In this document: in pieces, positions 14,659-23,641 of the stretch
Layout of the letters: the number at the start of each line of letters is the position of its first letter
Position numbering within the stretch: position 1 is the stretch's first letter
From: an uncultured Oscillospiraceae bacterium
GTDB lineage: Bacteria; Bacillota_A; Clostridia; Oscillospirales; Oscillospiraceae
Assembly: GCA_944387755.1 (NCBI GenBank)
Contig: CALXGC010000059.1
Coordinates: 5,322-69,321 of the forward strand
Direction: 5' to 3'
DNA: 64,000 nt
Notes under the pieces: model-generated
What the model saw: the letters and a program-made list of their open reading frames with translations, nothing else
The model's database searches: none
What the model was told of the DNA's origin: nothing
Position numbers and translations under genes: made by a program

Positions 14659-16197
14659 ATGTTTATTATCGGACTGGACTTTGGAAACTGCTACTCGTTC
14701 CCCTGCTTCATCCGGGGGATGAACGCGGCCAGCCGCCTGGGCGGCACGCCGGTGGACCTGCTTCCGGCGGACCGGCACTACGGCTATCCCAGCGTGTTTT
14801 TTTATTCCAGGACGGCAGCAGAGCGGAGCAAAAAGAAGAACACCTCGCCGCCCCCCTGGTGCGGCGAGGAGGCCGTCAGCGGACTGGCCTCCCCCCGGAA
14901 GAACCGGATGAACAACCTGAAGCGCCATCTGGGCCAGCCTCTGGTGCTGGACGACTGGAAGGGCAGCTATGACGACGCCATCGTCCAGATGATTCAGTAC
15001 CTGGTGCGCCGGGCCAATCAGGTGCTCCAGGCGGAGACCATGACCGCCTCCAATCAGATCTCCCTGGCCCACCCGGCGACCTATAACCTCGCCCAGTGCG
15101 CCCGCCTGAAGGAGCTGGCGGAGAAGGCCACCCTGGAGGACGGGCGGCATGTGGAGGTGGTGGGCATGATCGACGAGCCCGCCGCCGCCGCCCTGGACTA
15201 TCTGGTGGAGAACGGCCGGGCCAACCAGGAGACCACCGTTCTCACCTATGACCTGGGAGGCGGGACCTTCGACCTGGCTGTGGTGACGGCCTTCCCCCAG
15301 GGGAAGAAGGACGCCAACGGCAAGCTCTATTACTACGACGTGGAGAAGACCGGCGGCGACGCCCAGCTGGGCGGTACGGAGTTTGACGCCGAGATGTTCA
15401 AGCTTCTCAAATCCAAGGTGCCCAGCGGCGCGCAGGTGTATGACGAGACGCTGCGGCAGGAGGCGGAAAAGGTCAAGATTCAGCTCAGCCGGGTGGAGGA
15501 GACCGGTCTGGAGCTCACCGACGCCACAGGGGACACCGTCTATCTGGAAGTGACCCGGGCCGAGTTCGAGCGCCAGTCCATGCCGCTGATTCAGAAAACC
15601 GTCGCCAGGGTCCGCGCCCTTCTGGAGAACTCCAAGGCCAGGGCCCCGGAGCTGATTGTCCTCACCGGCGGAGCCAGCCAGATGCCGGCCATCCAGCGGG
15701 AGCTGGAGAAGGCCTTCCCCGCCTTCCGGGGCAAAATCGTCCAGTACCGCCCCAGCCGGGCCATCGCCTACGGCGCCGCCCGGTACGGCACTCTCCGGGA
15801 GAGGCCGGTGCAGCGGCATGTGCCCAGGACCATCGGAATCCGCTTCTATGAGAAGGGCACCGACCGGGAGTATATCGACACCTATATCGAAGCGGGCACG
15901 CCCCTCCCCTTTGTCGGGGCATATTCCAAGTCCACCACCCGCAACGACAACCAGAAGCACTCCTTCTTCGGCGTGTACGAGGCCAAGGTGGACCACCCGG
16001 ATCCCGACCAGATTGACCGGGACTATATGGAGATCCTCTCCGTCACCCTGGACCACGGCGGGCCCGTACCCAAGGGAACCCCCACGGAGAGCCGCCTGCT
16101 CCTCAGCCAGGACGGCCTGCTGGAGGTCCAGGCCCGCGACCCCGCCAAGCCGGACAAGCCTGTCCGCAACACCTGCGTTCTGAAGAGTTTGAGCTGA
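14659..16197 (+). CDS. Hsp70-family protein A (DnaK-like, reduced C-terminus)
   Basis: A 512-residue Hsp70/actin-fold ATPase. Phosphate-1 loop IIGLDFGNCYSF (residues 3-14), connect-1 DEPAAAALDYL, phosphate-2 loop TYDLGGGTFDLAVV and adenosine loop VLTGGASQMPAI are all intact, so ATP hydrolysis is likely. DnaK is ~610-640 residues; here only ~125 residues follow the ATPase domain. They do not look like a full substrate-binding beta-sandwich plus lid, though they include a beta-rich segment (GIRFYEKGTDREY..GTPLPF) reminiscent of its first strands. ATG chosen at 14659 after GAGGAGAGG; an upstream TTG is in frame. It is followed by a second, more divergent Hsp70. Confidence 0.92.
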   Translation: MFIIGLDFGNCYSFPCFIRGMNAASRLGGTPVDLLPADRHYGYPSVFFYSRTAAERSKKKNTSPPPWCGEEAVSGLASPRKNRMNNLKRHLGQPLVLDDWKGSYDDAIVQMIQYLVRRANQVLQAETMTASNQISLAHPATYNLAQCARLKELAEKATLEDGRHVEVVGMIDEPAAAALDYLVENGRANQETTVLTYDLGGGTFDLAVVTAFPQGKKDANGKLYYYDVEKTGGDAQLGGTEFDAEMFKLLKSKVPSGAQVYDETLRQEAEKVKIQLSRVEETGLELTDATGDTVYLEVTRAEFERQSMPLIQKTVARVRALLENSKARAPELIVLTGGASQMPAIQRELEKAFPAFRGKIVQYRPSRAIAYGAARYGTLRERPVQRHVPRTIGIRFYEKGTDREYIDTYIEAGTPLPFVGAYSKSTTRNDNQKHSFFGVYEAKVDHPDPDQIDRDYMEILSVTLDHGGPVPKGTPTESRLLLSQDGLLEVQARDPAKPDKPVRNTCVLKSLS

Positions 16198-16246
16198 CGG
16201 GCGCGGCGGCCGCGCCCCTGCCAAGACAGGAAAGGTGGAATTTTAG

Positions 16247-17863
16247 ATGCAAAGACCACCCTCAGAAATTTATGGCTGCGACATCGGCAACGCCTTCGGC
16301 TTCCTCTCCCTTGTGCCGCGGGAGGGCGGGGAGGCCCAGCCGGTGTTCGCCCCCTCCGAAACCCTCAACGCCAACGAGGGAATGCCCACCGCGGCCTATA
16401 TCACCCCGCCGGACGGGACCCCCATCCGGGTCTATGACCCCAAGGGCGGCCCGGCCCTGGGGCTGATTCGCCGCAACCCCGCCTGCGGCGTGCGGGCGGT
16501 GAAGACCCGCCTGTGGGAGGACAGCCTGCCCCTGCCCGGCGTGGAGCGCTCCGTCTCCCCCTATGAGGTCTACGGGGCCATTGTGCGGGATATGATCCAG
16601 CTGGGCAATTTGAACCGCCTTGCAGAGCGGCGCTCCCCCATCTATGACCTGGTGATGACCTACCCGGCCTCCCTGCACAACGGAGCCAACGGCCTGGAGG
16701 TGCTCAACCGGATGCAGAAGAGCATCGAGGACGTGGTGCTGGACGGCCATCCCCTGCATGTGGCCGCCCGCATTCCAGAGCCGGCGGCGGTGGGCATTGA
16801 CTATCTCTACTGCCTTCAAAACCAGCTCCCGGAGGACCAGCGCTGGCAGAGGGCAGAGTTCACCGCCCTGGTCTATGACCTGGGCCACGGCACCTTCGAC
16901 ACCGCCGCCGTCACCGCCCGGAGCCAGGGGGAGCCCTATGAGGTCTGGGCCAGCGACGGCCTGCCCGACGTGGGGGGCCGGAACTTTGACGAGCGCCTGG
17001 TGGAGGAGCTGACGGAACTTCTGGAGCGGGAGTACGGCTATCAGCTCCAGAACGCCCAGGAGCGGGAGCAGCTCCTCCGGGAGGCCATCGAGATGAAGCA
17101 CACCCTCAGCCAGCATGATGAGGCGGCGGTGCAGCACCAAAACCTCCGGGACGGGAGCTATCTGGAGCTGTCCGTCACCCGCGCCCGGTTTGAGGCCCTC
17201 ACCCAGGACCTGCTCCACGAGACCCTGGAGAAGACCCAGGAGATGATCTCCAGCCAGACGGCCCATGGGCGGACCATCGACGCCATCGTCCTCTCCGGCG
17301 GGGCCAGCCAGATGCCCATGGTGAAGGCCGCCCTGGAGGCCCACCTCCAGCCCAGGCTGCCGGTGTACCTCTTCCGGCCCCAGAAGGCGGTGTCCTTCGG
17401 CGCGGCCCGCTATGCCCTGGGCGTCCGGCCGCTGCCGGACATGCCGCCCCGCCCGGAGCCGGACCCCCGCCCGAAGCCCCAGCCGGACCCCAGGCCGGTG
17501 GCCCAGCTCCACACCCGCCACGCCTACGGCGTGCTGGTGGAGGAGCCCGGCGTGCTGGACAGCCAGGTCCGCATTCTTCTGTCGGAGGGCGAACCCCTCC
17601 CCGCCTGGTCGGAGCCCCTGGACTTCCCGGTGGAGAGCGGGCGCATCGACGTGCAGGTCTACCGGCCTGAAGGGGCTCAGACCGCCGGGACGCTTCCCGC
17701 CGGGGACTGTGAAAATCTGGTCCGCCTGCACTTCGACGTCCCCCGCACGGAGCGGGGCAGGCTGACGCTGACGGTGGACAACGGCTATGACATCACCGCC
17801 AGGCTGGAGCTGCCCGACGGAACCGTCCAGATTCGCAGCACCGCAGACAGCCGGAAGGCGTGA
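16247..17863 (+). CDS. Hsp70-family protein B (divergent)
   Basis: A 538-residue second Hsp70-like ATPase. Phosphate-1 is YGCDIGNAFGF, phosphate-2 is VYDLGHGTFDTAAV (the GGG of DnaK is GHG), and the adenosine loop is VLSGGASQMPMV. Connect-1 EPAAVGIDYL is present. A proline-rich hinge (PPRPEPDPRPKPQPDPRP, about residues 397-420) links to a ~115-residue beta-rich tail with LLSEGEPLPAWSEPL, a small SBD-beta-like remnant without a helical lid. The altered phosphate loop may change hydrolysis. AAGGTGG precedes the ATG. It follows protein A by 49 bases, suggesting an obligate pair. Confidence 0.9.
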   Translation: MQRPPSEIYGCDIGNAFGFLSLVPREGGEAQPVFAPSETLNANEGMPTAAYITPPDGTPIRVYDPKGGPALGLIRRNPACGVRAVKTRLWEDSLPLPGVERSVSPYEVYGAIVRDMIQLGNLNRLAERRSPIYDLVMTYPASLHNGANGLEVLNRMQKSIEDVVLDGHPLHVAARIPEPAAVGIDYLYCLQNQLPEDQRWQRAEFTALVYDLGHGTFDTAAVTARSQGEPYEVWASDGLPDVGGRNFDERLVEELTELLEREYGYQLQNAQEREQLLREAIEMKHTLSQHDEAAVQHQNLRDGSYLELSVTRARFEALTQDLLHETLEKTQEMISSQTAHGRTIDAIVLSGGASQMPMVKAALEAHLQPRLPVYLFRPQKAVSFGAARYALGVRPLPDMPPRPEPDPRPKPQPDPRPVAQLHTRHAYGVLVEEPGVLDSQVRILLSEGEPLPAWSEPLDFPVESGRIDVQVYRPEGAQTAGTLPAGDCENLVRLHFDVPRTERGRLTLTVDNGYDITARLELPDGTVQIRSTADSRKA

Positions 17864-17895
17864 AGGCGCCAGGCGCCAAGTTAAGGAGGAACACC

Positions 17896-19365
17896 ATGGC
17901 AAAAACTGATTCGGCGATGTCGCTGCACTACCAGGCAAAAAACTACAGGGACAAACCCAGAGAGCTGTTTGACAGGCTCATCAACGCCATCCTGGAGGAT
18001 TACAAGTCCCATGGAAGGTGCGATTTTGTGGAGGAGCTGTGCAGCGGCCGGATTCCCAGCGTCACGCTGGCGGAGTACAGCGCCCTGCTGGAGGCGGACC
18101 ACTATCTGCGGCACGGGAAAAGAACCCACCCCGACTATCTTGCCGTCATCCCCCATGTCTACGACCATCGGGAGCGGGATGGCGTGCCAGTTTATATTCC
18201 GTGGGACCGGGGAATGACCTCCGTCCCGCCCTCTCAATATCAGGAGGAGGCCAGGCAGTTTGACAACCTGGCCCGGAACCATTTCCGGAGAGACAGGCAC
18301 AACGCCGTCCAGCCCGGCGCGCCGGGGGGCCGGAGAATTCCCATCGGCGACTCCATGGAGGCTTTGGAGAAGACGCCGGAGCCGCCCGCTCCGTCCCCCG
18401 CCCAGCCCGCCGCCCCTGTCTCCAAAGAAATTCAGGAGGCCAGAGCGCTGGCCAACAAGATTTTGGCGGAGGCCCGGCAGAAGGCCGAAAAAATCAAGCA
18501 GGACGCTGAGGACGAGGCCTACCGCATACAGGCGGAGGCTCAGACGGCGCGCAGCCAGGCGGAGGAGCTGCGTCTGGCCAACCAGCGCCGGCAGCAGGAG
18601 CTGGAGGCGGCCAAGGCGGCCCTCGCCCAGCAGCAGACGGAGCTGGAGCGCACGGCCCAGCAGCGGGCGGACCAGCTGACGGACCGCTACCTGTGGACCA
18701 GCCATCTGGAGATGCAGAAGGAGTGGGACGAACAGCAGGCCAAAAAGAACCAGGAGGACCAGACGGCGGCGGAGCTGGCCCGGATGAAGGACGAGCTGTG
18801 CCGCGAGACCACCGCCCTGAAGGCCGAGTGGCGGAAGGCCCTGGAGGAGACGGCGGAGAAGCTCACAGAACTGCAAAACGGGCTGGACAGCCGCCTGCGC
18901 CAGTGGCAGAGCGGCCTGTACCCCAGGGAGCTGCGCCCCCTGGCGGAGTGCTGCGCCCAGTTTTACCGGATTGTAAACAACGACCAGGCCCTCGCCGGCC
19001 AGGTGGCGCGCATGGCACAGGAGCCGGCCTCCCCCGCCGCTTCGGAGGAGCTGGTCAAATACCTCCAGCAGCGGCACAAGTCCCTGAAGGTCTTTCAGGG
19101 CAATCTGGAGAAGGCGGCGAACAAGCTGGGGCTGTTCCTCTCCTACCCGGAGGAGGGGAGCCCCTTTGACGACGCCCTCCAGACCCCGGCCAACGAGGGG
19201 ATTGAGGACCCCTACGGCATGGTGGTGGCCCGGTGCGAGACCCCCGGCGTCATCCGCCGCACCAGCGGCGAGCTGGAGGAGGGAGAGCCGGTTCTCCCCG
19301 CCATCGTCACCCTGAAGTCCCGCGGACCCAAGTGGGAGGAGGCGGCGCGCTATGGAGACGTATAA
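17896..19365 (+). CDS. Coiled-coil protein with C-terminal GrpE-like domain
   Basis: A 489-residue protein. Residues 1-135 are a conserved-looking globular region (YRDKPRELFDRLINAILEDY), a Pro/Ala-rich linker runs to ~180, and ~185-345 is a long coiled coil (ARQKAEKIKQDAEDEAYRIQ onwards). The C-terminal ~150 residues resemble GrpE: a helical run (LVKYLQQRHKSLKVFQGNL) then SPFDDALQTPANEG, GMVVARCETPGVIR and EGEPVLPAIVTLKS, which follow the GrpE beta-wing order (G-x-PFDP..HEA, G-x-V..GY, LRPA-x-V). I infer a nucleotide-exchange factor for the two Hsp70s. TAAGGAGGAACACC precedes the ATG at 17896. Confidence 0.78.
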   Translation: MAKTDSAMSLHYQAKNYRDKPRELFDRLINAILEDYKSHGRCDFVEELCSGRIPSVTLAEYSALLEADHYLRHGKRTHPDYLAVIPHVYDHRERDGVPVYIPWDRGMTSVPPSQYQEEARQFDNLARNHFRRDRHNAVQPGAPGGRRIPIGDSMEALEKTPEPPAPSPAQPAAPVSKEIQEARALANKILAEARQKAEKIKQDAEDEAYRIQAEAQTARSQAEELRLANQRRQQELEAAKAALAQQQTELERTAQQRADQLTDRYLWTSHLEMQKEWDEQQAKKNQEDQTAAELARMKDELCRETTALKAEWRKALEETAEKLTELQNGLDSRLRQWQSGLYPRELRPLAECCAQFYRIVNNDQALAGQVARMAQEPASPAASEELVKYLQQRHKSLKVFQGNLEKAANKLGLFLSYPEEGSPFDDALQTPANEGIEDPYGMVVARCETPGVIRRTSGELEEGEPVLPAIVTLKSRGPKWEEAARYGDV

Positions 19366-20260
19366 GGCCGCCATTCTGTACGACTTTACCCGCCACCGGG
19401 ACCAGCTGGGGGAAAAATTCCCCCTGACGGTGCTGGTGGCCGACCTGGACCGATGCGCCCTGGGTATCTGCCAGTGCGGGGAGAACGGGACCGCCGCCGT
19501 GCTGGACCAGATCTCCCTGCCCCAGCCGCGCCCCCTGGACCAGGTGTGGCTGGAGGGCCTGACGGGAGAGCCGGAGGCCCTTCGGACCGCCCTGACGTCG
19601 GAGGCCTTCCGCCGGGCCTTCCAGGCGTACTGCCAGGCCGGCCGGCGGCTGGAGCCGGAGGGGTCCCCGCTGTCCTGCCGTCAGGCCGGCGAGGCCTTCG
19701 CCCCCGTCCGCGCCGCCCTGGAGGCGCTGCTGAACCAGGGCCTGGACCGGCTGGAGCAGCTGGGCGTGGACGAGGCGTCGGTGCGGATTCTGGCGGTGGG
19801 CTGGCTGGCGGACTGCGCCCCGGCCCAGCTGGCCCTCCGGGAGGTTTTGTGCTTCGACCCCTTCCTCCCCGACGGGCGCTTCGCCGCCCTAAGGGAGGGG
19901 GAGCGGGCCGCCTCCATTGTGGAGGAGGGCCGAAAGCTGCTGGAGCAGTCCCGGACGGCGGAGGTGGACGTCTCCCTGCTGTGGACGGACGGCCAGGGCG
20001 GAGATGGGACGCCCATCCCCCTGGCGGAACGCGGCCAGCCCCTCTCCACCCTGGAGCAGCCCCGGTACAGTCCCCCCGTCTTTTCCGCCGGAGAGGTCCT
20101 GCGCTTCCAGGCGGGGGACCAGGCGCTGGAGGCGCCCCTCCCGGAGGGAGGACCGGCGCTGGTCCAGGCGGCCTGCGGGACCAGGGACGGACGGCTGGTG
20201 ATTCTGGTGCGGCGGGCGGAGAAGCCGGACCGGATTTGGACGGAAATTCCCGTGCCGTGA
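19352..20260 (+). CDS. Uncharacterised operon protein, possibly a degenerate actin-like fold
   Basis: A 302-residue protein that overlaps the preceding gene by 14 bases. I do not recognise a family. VRILAVGWLADCAPAQLAL followed by REVLCFDPFLPDGRF superficially resembles the Hsp70 adenosine loop (VLVGGSSR..P.VQ..L) and the strand after it, and TVLVADLDRCALGICQC near residue 26 resembles a phosphate-1 strand, but the glycines are lost. It could be a non-hydrolysing Hsp70 relative acting as scaffold or co-chaperone; this is speculation. A C-terminal beta-rich region ends in LVILVRRAEKPDRIW. Rich in Arg, Glu and Leu like its neighbours. Confidence 0.6.
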   Translation: METYKAAILYDFTRHRDQLGEKFPLTVLVADLDRCALGICQCGENGTAAVLDQISLPQPRPLDQVWLEGLTGEPEALRTALTSEAFRRAFQAYCQAGRRLEPEGSPLSCRQAGEAFAPVRAALEALLNQGLDRLEQLGVDEASVRILAVGWLADCAPAQLALREVLCFDPFLPDGRFAALREGERAASIVEEGRKLLEQSRTAEVDVSLLWTDGQGGDGTPIPLAERGQPLSTLEQPRYSPPVFSAGEVLRFQAGDQALEAPLPEGGPALVQAACGTRDGRLVILVRRAEKPDRIWTEIPVP

Positions 20261-20279
20261 AAGGAGGCAGAGGCAACAG

Positions 20280-21494
20280 ATGAACGACAGAGAAAAAAAG
20301 CGGCTGAGCCGGCAGCTTGTCCAGCAGGCCAAGCAGCTGGAGCAGCAGGACGGGGCGGAGCTGTCCGCCTCTCTTGTGACGGTGTGCACCGCCCTGCTGC
20401 GGGCGGCGTGGAGCCCGAAGGCCCCCGCCCTGCCGGAGGAGGCCTTCGACGCCCTGTACGCCCGCTATCTGGGGCTGAGCCAGGAGGCGGAGGGCTTCTT
20501 TCAGGAGGCCGTCCGGCGCTTCCAGGGCCGGACGGCTCAGGCCGGGGCGCTGGAGACCCTCCGGGCCCAGGCGGAGCGGCTGCGGGGGGAACTGGACGCG
20601 GCGGAGGCGGAGCGGCGGGCGCTGAAGGAACAGGCCGTCCGAAATCAGGCCCGGCTGGACAAGGTCAAAAAGCAGCTGGAGAACGCCCAGGACGCCCACC
20701 AGGCCCTGGAAAATCTTTTGAAGCAGTACACGCCGGAGAAGGTGGAGGCGCAGCGGGCGGAAAATGAGGCCCTGGCCCAGCGGGTGGGCGACTCCGGCGC
20801 CCGCCTGCGGGCGCTCCAGGAGGAGCGCAGCCGCCTGAAGGCGGAGCTGAGGCAGACGGAGGAGGCCCTGGACCAGGTTCCCCAGGAGAACCAGGTGCTG
20901 CTGGCCCAGTTTGAGGCCCAGCAGGCCCTGCTGGAGCGGCTTCGGACCGCCCAGGAGACCTGCACCCCGGAGCGGCAGCAGGAAATGCAGCGGGAGATCG
21001 ACGCCCTCGGCCCCGTGGTGGAGGAGAACCAGCAGGCGGTGCAGCTTCTGGAGCACCGGCTGGAGGATTTGAAGGGGCAGTACGTCCAGTACGACAGGGA
21101 GCGCCAGACTCTGAGCACCAACGTGCTGGAGGAGACCCAGCGGTCCCTGACGGAGCTCCAGGCCGCCCTGACGGGACACGAGGACCGCCTGGGGGCCATC
21201 CGCGAGCAGGCCGAGGCCCTCAGCGGCCGGCTGGCCGCCTGTCAGGAGGCCAGGCGGCAGTACCGGGACTGGCTGGAGGCGGACCGGACGCCGCTGGAGG
21301 CCATGATAGAGGCCCTGGGCCGCCCGGAGGCGGAGGAGCTGCGGCGCACCCTGGACCCCGGCAGCGTCCAGACGGTCCGGGACCTCCAAAACGATCTGGA
21401 GGAGCGCCTGCGGCAGCTGGACGAGATTTTGGACCGCTGCGTCCAGGCGGTCCAGACGGACCGGGCCGCCGTGGACAAGCGGGCCCGGCGGTGA
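20280..21494 (+). CDS. Long coiled-coil protein
   Basis: A 404-residue, almost entirely helical protein. Residues 1-85 are a globular-looking helical head (SRQLVQQAKQLEQQDGAEL, FDALYARYLGLSQEAEGFF). From ~90 to ~340 heptads dominate (LRAQAERLRGELDAAEAERR, ENEALAQRVGDSGARLRALQ). The tail (EELRRTLDPGSVQTVRDLQN) is again helical. No catalytic motif is seen. It starts 19 bases after the previous gene with GGAGGCAGAGG upstream and ends 12 bases before the radical SAM gene. A scaffolding or filament role in the complex is an inference from shape only. Confidence 0.75.
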   Translation: MNDREKKRLSRQLVQQAKQLEQQDGAELSASLVTVCTALLRAAWSPKAPALPEEAFDALYARYLGLSQEAEGFFQEAVRRFQGRTAQAGALETLRAQAERLRGELDAAEAERRALKEQAVRNQARLDKVKKQLENAQDAHQALENLLKQYTPEKVEAQRAENEALAQRVGDSGARLRALQEERSRLKAELRQTEEALDQVPQENQVLLAQFEAQQALLERLRTAQETCTPERQQEMQREIDALGPVVEENQQAVQLLEHRLEDLKGQYVQYDRERQTLSTNVLEETQRSLTELQAALTGHEDRLGAIREQAEALSGRLAACQEARRQYRDWLEADRTPLEAMIEALGRPEAEELRRTLDPGSVQTVRDLQNDLEERLRQLDEILDRCVQAVQTDRAAVDKRARR

Positions 21495-21506
21495 GGGGGC
21501 GGCGGA

Positions 21507-22112
21507 ATGCGCACGCTCTACTACCACATGAAGGAGCCGGCGGTGCGGGTGCTGGGGCCCGGCGTGCGGTATGTGCTCTGGGTCCACGGGTGCCATAAAA
21601 ACTGCCCCGGCTGCGTGGCCGGCGGGGCCCACCGGGTGGAGGAGGGCAAGCCCATCGAGGTGGGGGCCCTGGCCTGGGAGATCGCCCTGTCCGGGGCGGA
21701 GGGGCTGACCATCAGCGGCGGCGAGCCCTTCCTCCAGGCCCCCGCCCTGGCGGAGCTCATCGACGCGGTGCGGCAGATCCGGCCCATGGGAGTCATCGTA
21801 TACTCCGGCTACCAGTATGAGGAGCTGCTGGAGCGGCCGGAGGCCGCGGCCCTGCTGGAGCGGATCGACCTGCTGATCGACGGGGCGTACATTCAGGCCC
21901 TGGACGACCGCCGGGGCCTGCGGGGGTCCAGCAACCAGCGGGCCATCCCCCTCACCGGCCTCTACCGGGAGGCGGCGGCGGGCTGGGCGGACCGGCCCAG
22001 AGAGCAGGAGATCTTCCGCCACGGGGCGGAAATTCACGAGGCAGGCCTTCCGGGGGGCTCCGGCGGGCCGGGCAGAACTGAGAACACAGACGAGGGAGGC
22101 TTTTTGTTATGA
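21507..22112 (+). CDS. NrdG-like radical SAM activating enzyme
   Basis: A 201-residue small radical SAM protein of the anaerobic ribonucleotide reductase activase/4Fe-4S single-cluster type. VLWVHGCHKNCPGC (residues ~24-37) contains the C-x3-C-x2-C cluster ligands; LTISGGEPFLQ is the SAM-binding GGE motif; GVIVYSGYQYEEL and IDLLIDGAYI match later barrel strands. Such enzymes install a glycyl radical on a partner, but no NrdD, PFL or other glycyl-radical protein is in the window. Start is ATG after GAGGGGGCGG; the stop overlaps the next start (ATGA), so it is coupled to the downstream coiled-coil gene. Confidence 0.88.
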   Translation: MRTLYYHMKEPAVRVLGPGVRYVLWVHGCHKNCPGCVAGGAHRVEEGKPIEVGALAWEIALSGAEGLTISGGEPFLQAPALAELIDAVRQIRPMGVIVYSGYQYEELLERPEAAALLERIDLLIDGAYIQALDDRRGLRGSSNQRAIPLTGLYREAAAGWADRPREQEIFRHGAEIHEAGLPGGSGGPGRTENTDEGGFLL

Positions 22113-23632
22113 GCGGAAGAAAGACCACCTATACCAGAGTGGACACGGCCGAGCTGGAGCGGCTGCGCCGGGCGGCGGGACAGGCGGCCTCGCTGGCGGA
22201 GTCCAACCGGGCCATGCAGCGCCTTGGGGCCGCCACCGACGCGCTGATCCGCGACCAGCAGAACCGGCTGAACAGCCTGAACCAGACCGTCGCCAATCTG
22301 AACCGGGCGCTGCAAAACCAGGCCGCCACCCACAGCCAGGAGCGCGCCGCCCTGCGCTCGGCCCTTCAGCACTCCATCCGGGAGTCCAACCAGCTTATTC
22401 AGGCCACCGCCGCCGAGCACCGGGCCCAGATGGAGACCCTGGAGCGGGGCTTCCAGCAGCAGATGCGCCAGCAGCGGCAGGACACCGCCCGGATGATTGA
22501 GGAAAATAACCGCCGGGTGAGGGAGGAGGTTCAGAACGCCACCAGAGCCATGGACCGCCGCCTGGGGGAGGTCAGCGGCCGGATGGACGACGTGGAGGGC
22601 GATTTGGCGCAGCAGGGCAGAGATTTGAACATCCTGCTCACCTCCAACGGCGCCCTGCTGGAGCTGGCCAGAGAGTACGCCGGCGCCGCCCGCGTCATCC
22701 AGGAGGAGATTGCCGCCGGCTTCCGGGCGGAGGTGCTGCTCCCCGGCCGGCTGGCCGCCGTTCAGAGCCTGGTGGAGCAGGCGGAGGGGGAGATTGCCGA
22801 CACGGAGAAGATGCCCACCAACGCCCCCGTGGCCCGGCTGTCCGCCCGGCAGGCGGCCCAGGCCGCCCGGCAGCTCTATGAGGACATGGTGCGGGCGGAG
22901 CAGGCCTGGCAGGCCGCCTATCAGGCCGCCCGGCAGGCCGTCAACGCCGCCGGGGCCCAGTGCGAGGCCAGCCGCCTGGTGAAATTCCCCGGCGAGAACG
23001 CCGAGGTGGACGTGGACCGGTGGAGCAACGGGGACCTCACCGCCCTCCGGCAGCGGGTGGACGCCCTGCAGGCACAGCTCGACCGCCCGGACGGCCTCAC
23101 CGCGGCCCAGCTGGAACAGATCAGCCAGGCCGGGGGCCAGGCCGCCCGGGAGGCGGTGGAGAGCACCCAGTTCGCCGTGGTGGCCTACGGCGCCAGCCAG
23201 GACCGGGCGGACGTGGCCCAGGACGTGGCCGACCATATGTGGGAGGCCCTGGGCCTGGTCATCCTGTCCCACGGCTATCAGAGCGGCGACCAGCGGGGGG
23301 CCCACCGGCTGCACCTGAAAAACCCCGCCACCGGCTTTGAGATGGTCGTCACCCAGTACCCGGAGACGGGAGAGGACGGCTGCGTCTCCAACCGCCTGGA
23401 GTCCGACATCCTGGACTACGGCACCAACAACGAGGAGGAGGGCGACCAGGTGGCCCGCCAGGCGCTGGAGTCCCTCAGCGGCCTTGGCCTGCGCCAGGGC
23501 CAGGTGGAGACGGTCTCCGGCTATGAGCGCCGCCCCTCCCAGCGCCGGGAGCTGGCCGACCAGGCCGCCTGGCAGCGGGAGCCCGCGGCCATCCCCGGAC
23601 CGGTCCACACCGGGACCAGGCCCGCCGTTTAA
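22109..23632 (+). CDS. Coiled-coil protein with C-terminal beta-rich domain
   Basis: A 507-residue protein of unrecognised family. Residues ~10-185 are a long Gln/Asn-rich coiled coil (ELERLRRAAGQAASLAESN, IEENNRRVREEVQNATRAM, resembling a methyl-accepting signalling helix in composition only). Residues ~190-345 are helical. From ~350 there is a compact domain: FAVVAYGASQDRADVAQDV, GLVILSHGYQSGD, RLHLKNPATGFEMVVTQYP and SDILDYGTNNEEEGDQV. That C-terminal domain has ordered strands and a Gly/Asp pattern and may bind a ligand or partner. The ATG overlaps the radical SAM stop; GGGAGG precedes it. Confidence 0.7.
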   Translation: MSGRKTTYTRVDTAELERLRRAAGQAASLAESNRAMQRLGAATDALIRDQQNRLNSLNQTVANLNRALQNQAATHSQERAALRSALQHSIRESNQLIQATAAEHRAQMETLERGFQQQMRQQRQDTARMIEENNRRVREEVQNATRAMDRRLGEVSGRMDDVEGDLAQQGRDLNILLTSNGALLELAREYAGAARVIQEEIAAGFRAEVLLPGRLAAVQSLVEQAEGEIADTEKMPTNAPVARLSARQAAQAARQLYEDMVRAEQAWQAAYQAARQAVNAAGAQCEASRLVKFPGENAEVDVDRWSNGDLTALRQRVDALQAQLDRPDGLTAAQLEQISQAGGQAAREAVESTQFAVVAYGASQDRADVAQDVADHMWEALGLVILSHGYQSGDQRGAHRLHLKNPATGFEMVVTQYPETGEDGCVSNRLESDILDYGTNNEEEGDQVARQALESLSGLGLRQGQVETVSGYERRPSQRRELADQAAWQREPAAIPGPVHTGTRPAV

Positions 23633-23641
23633 GATAGACAG

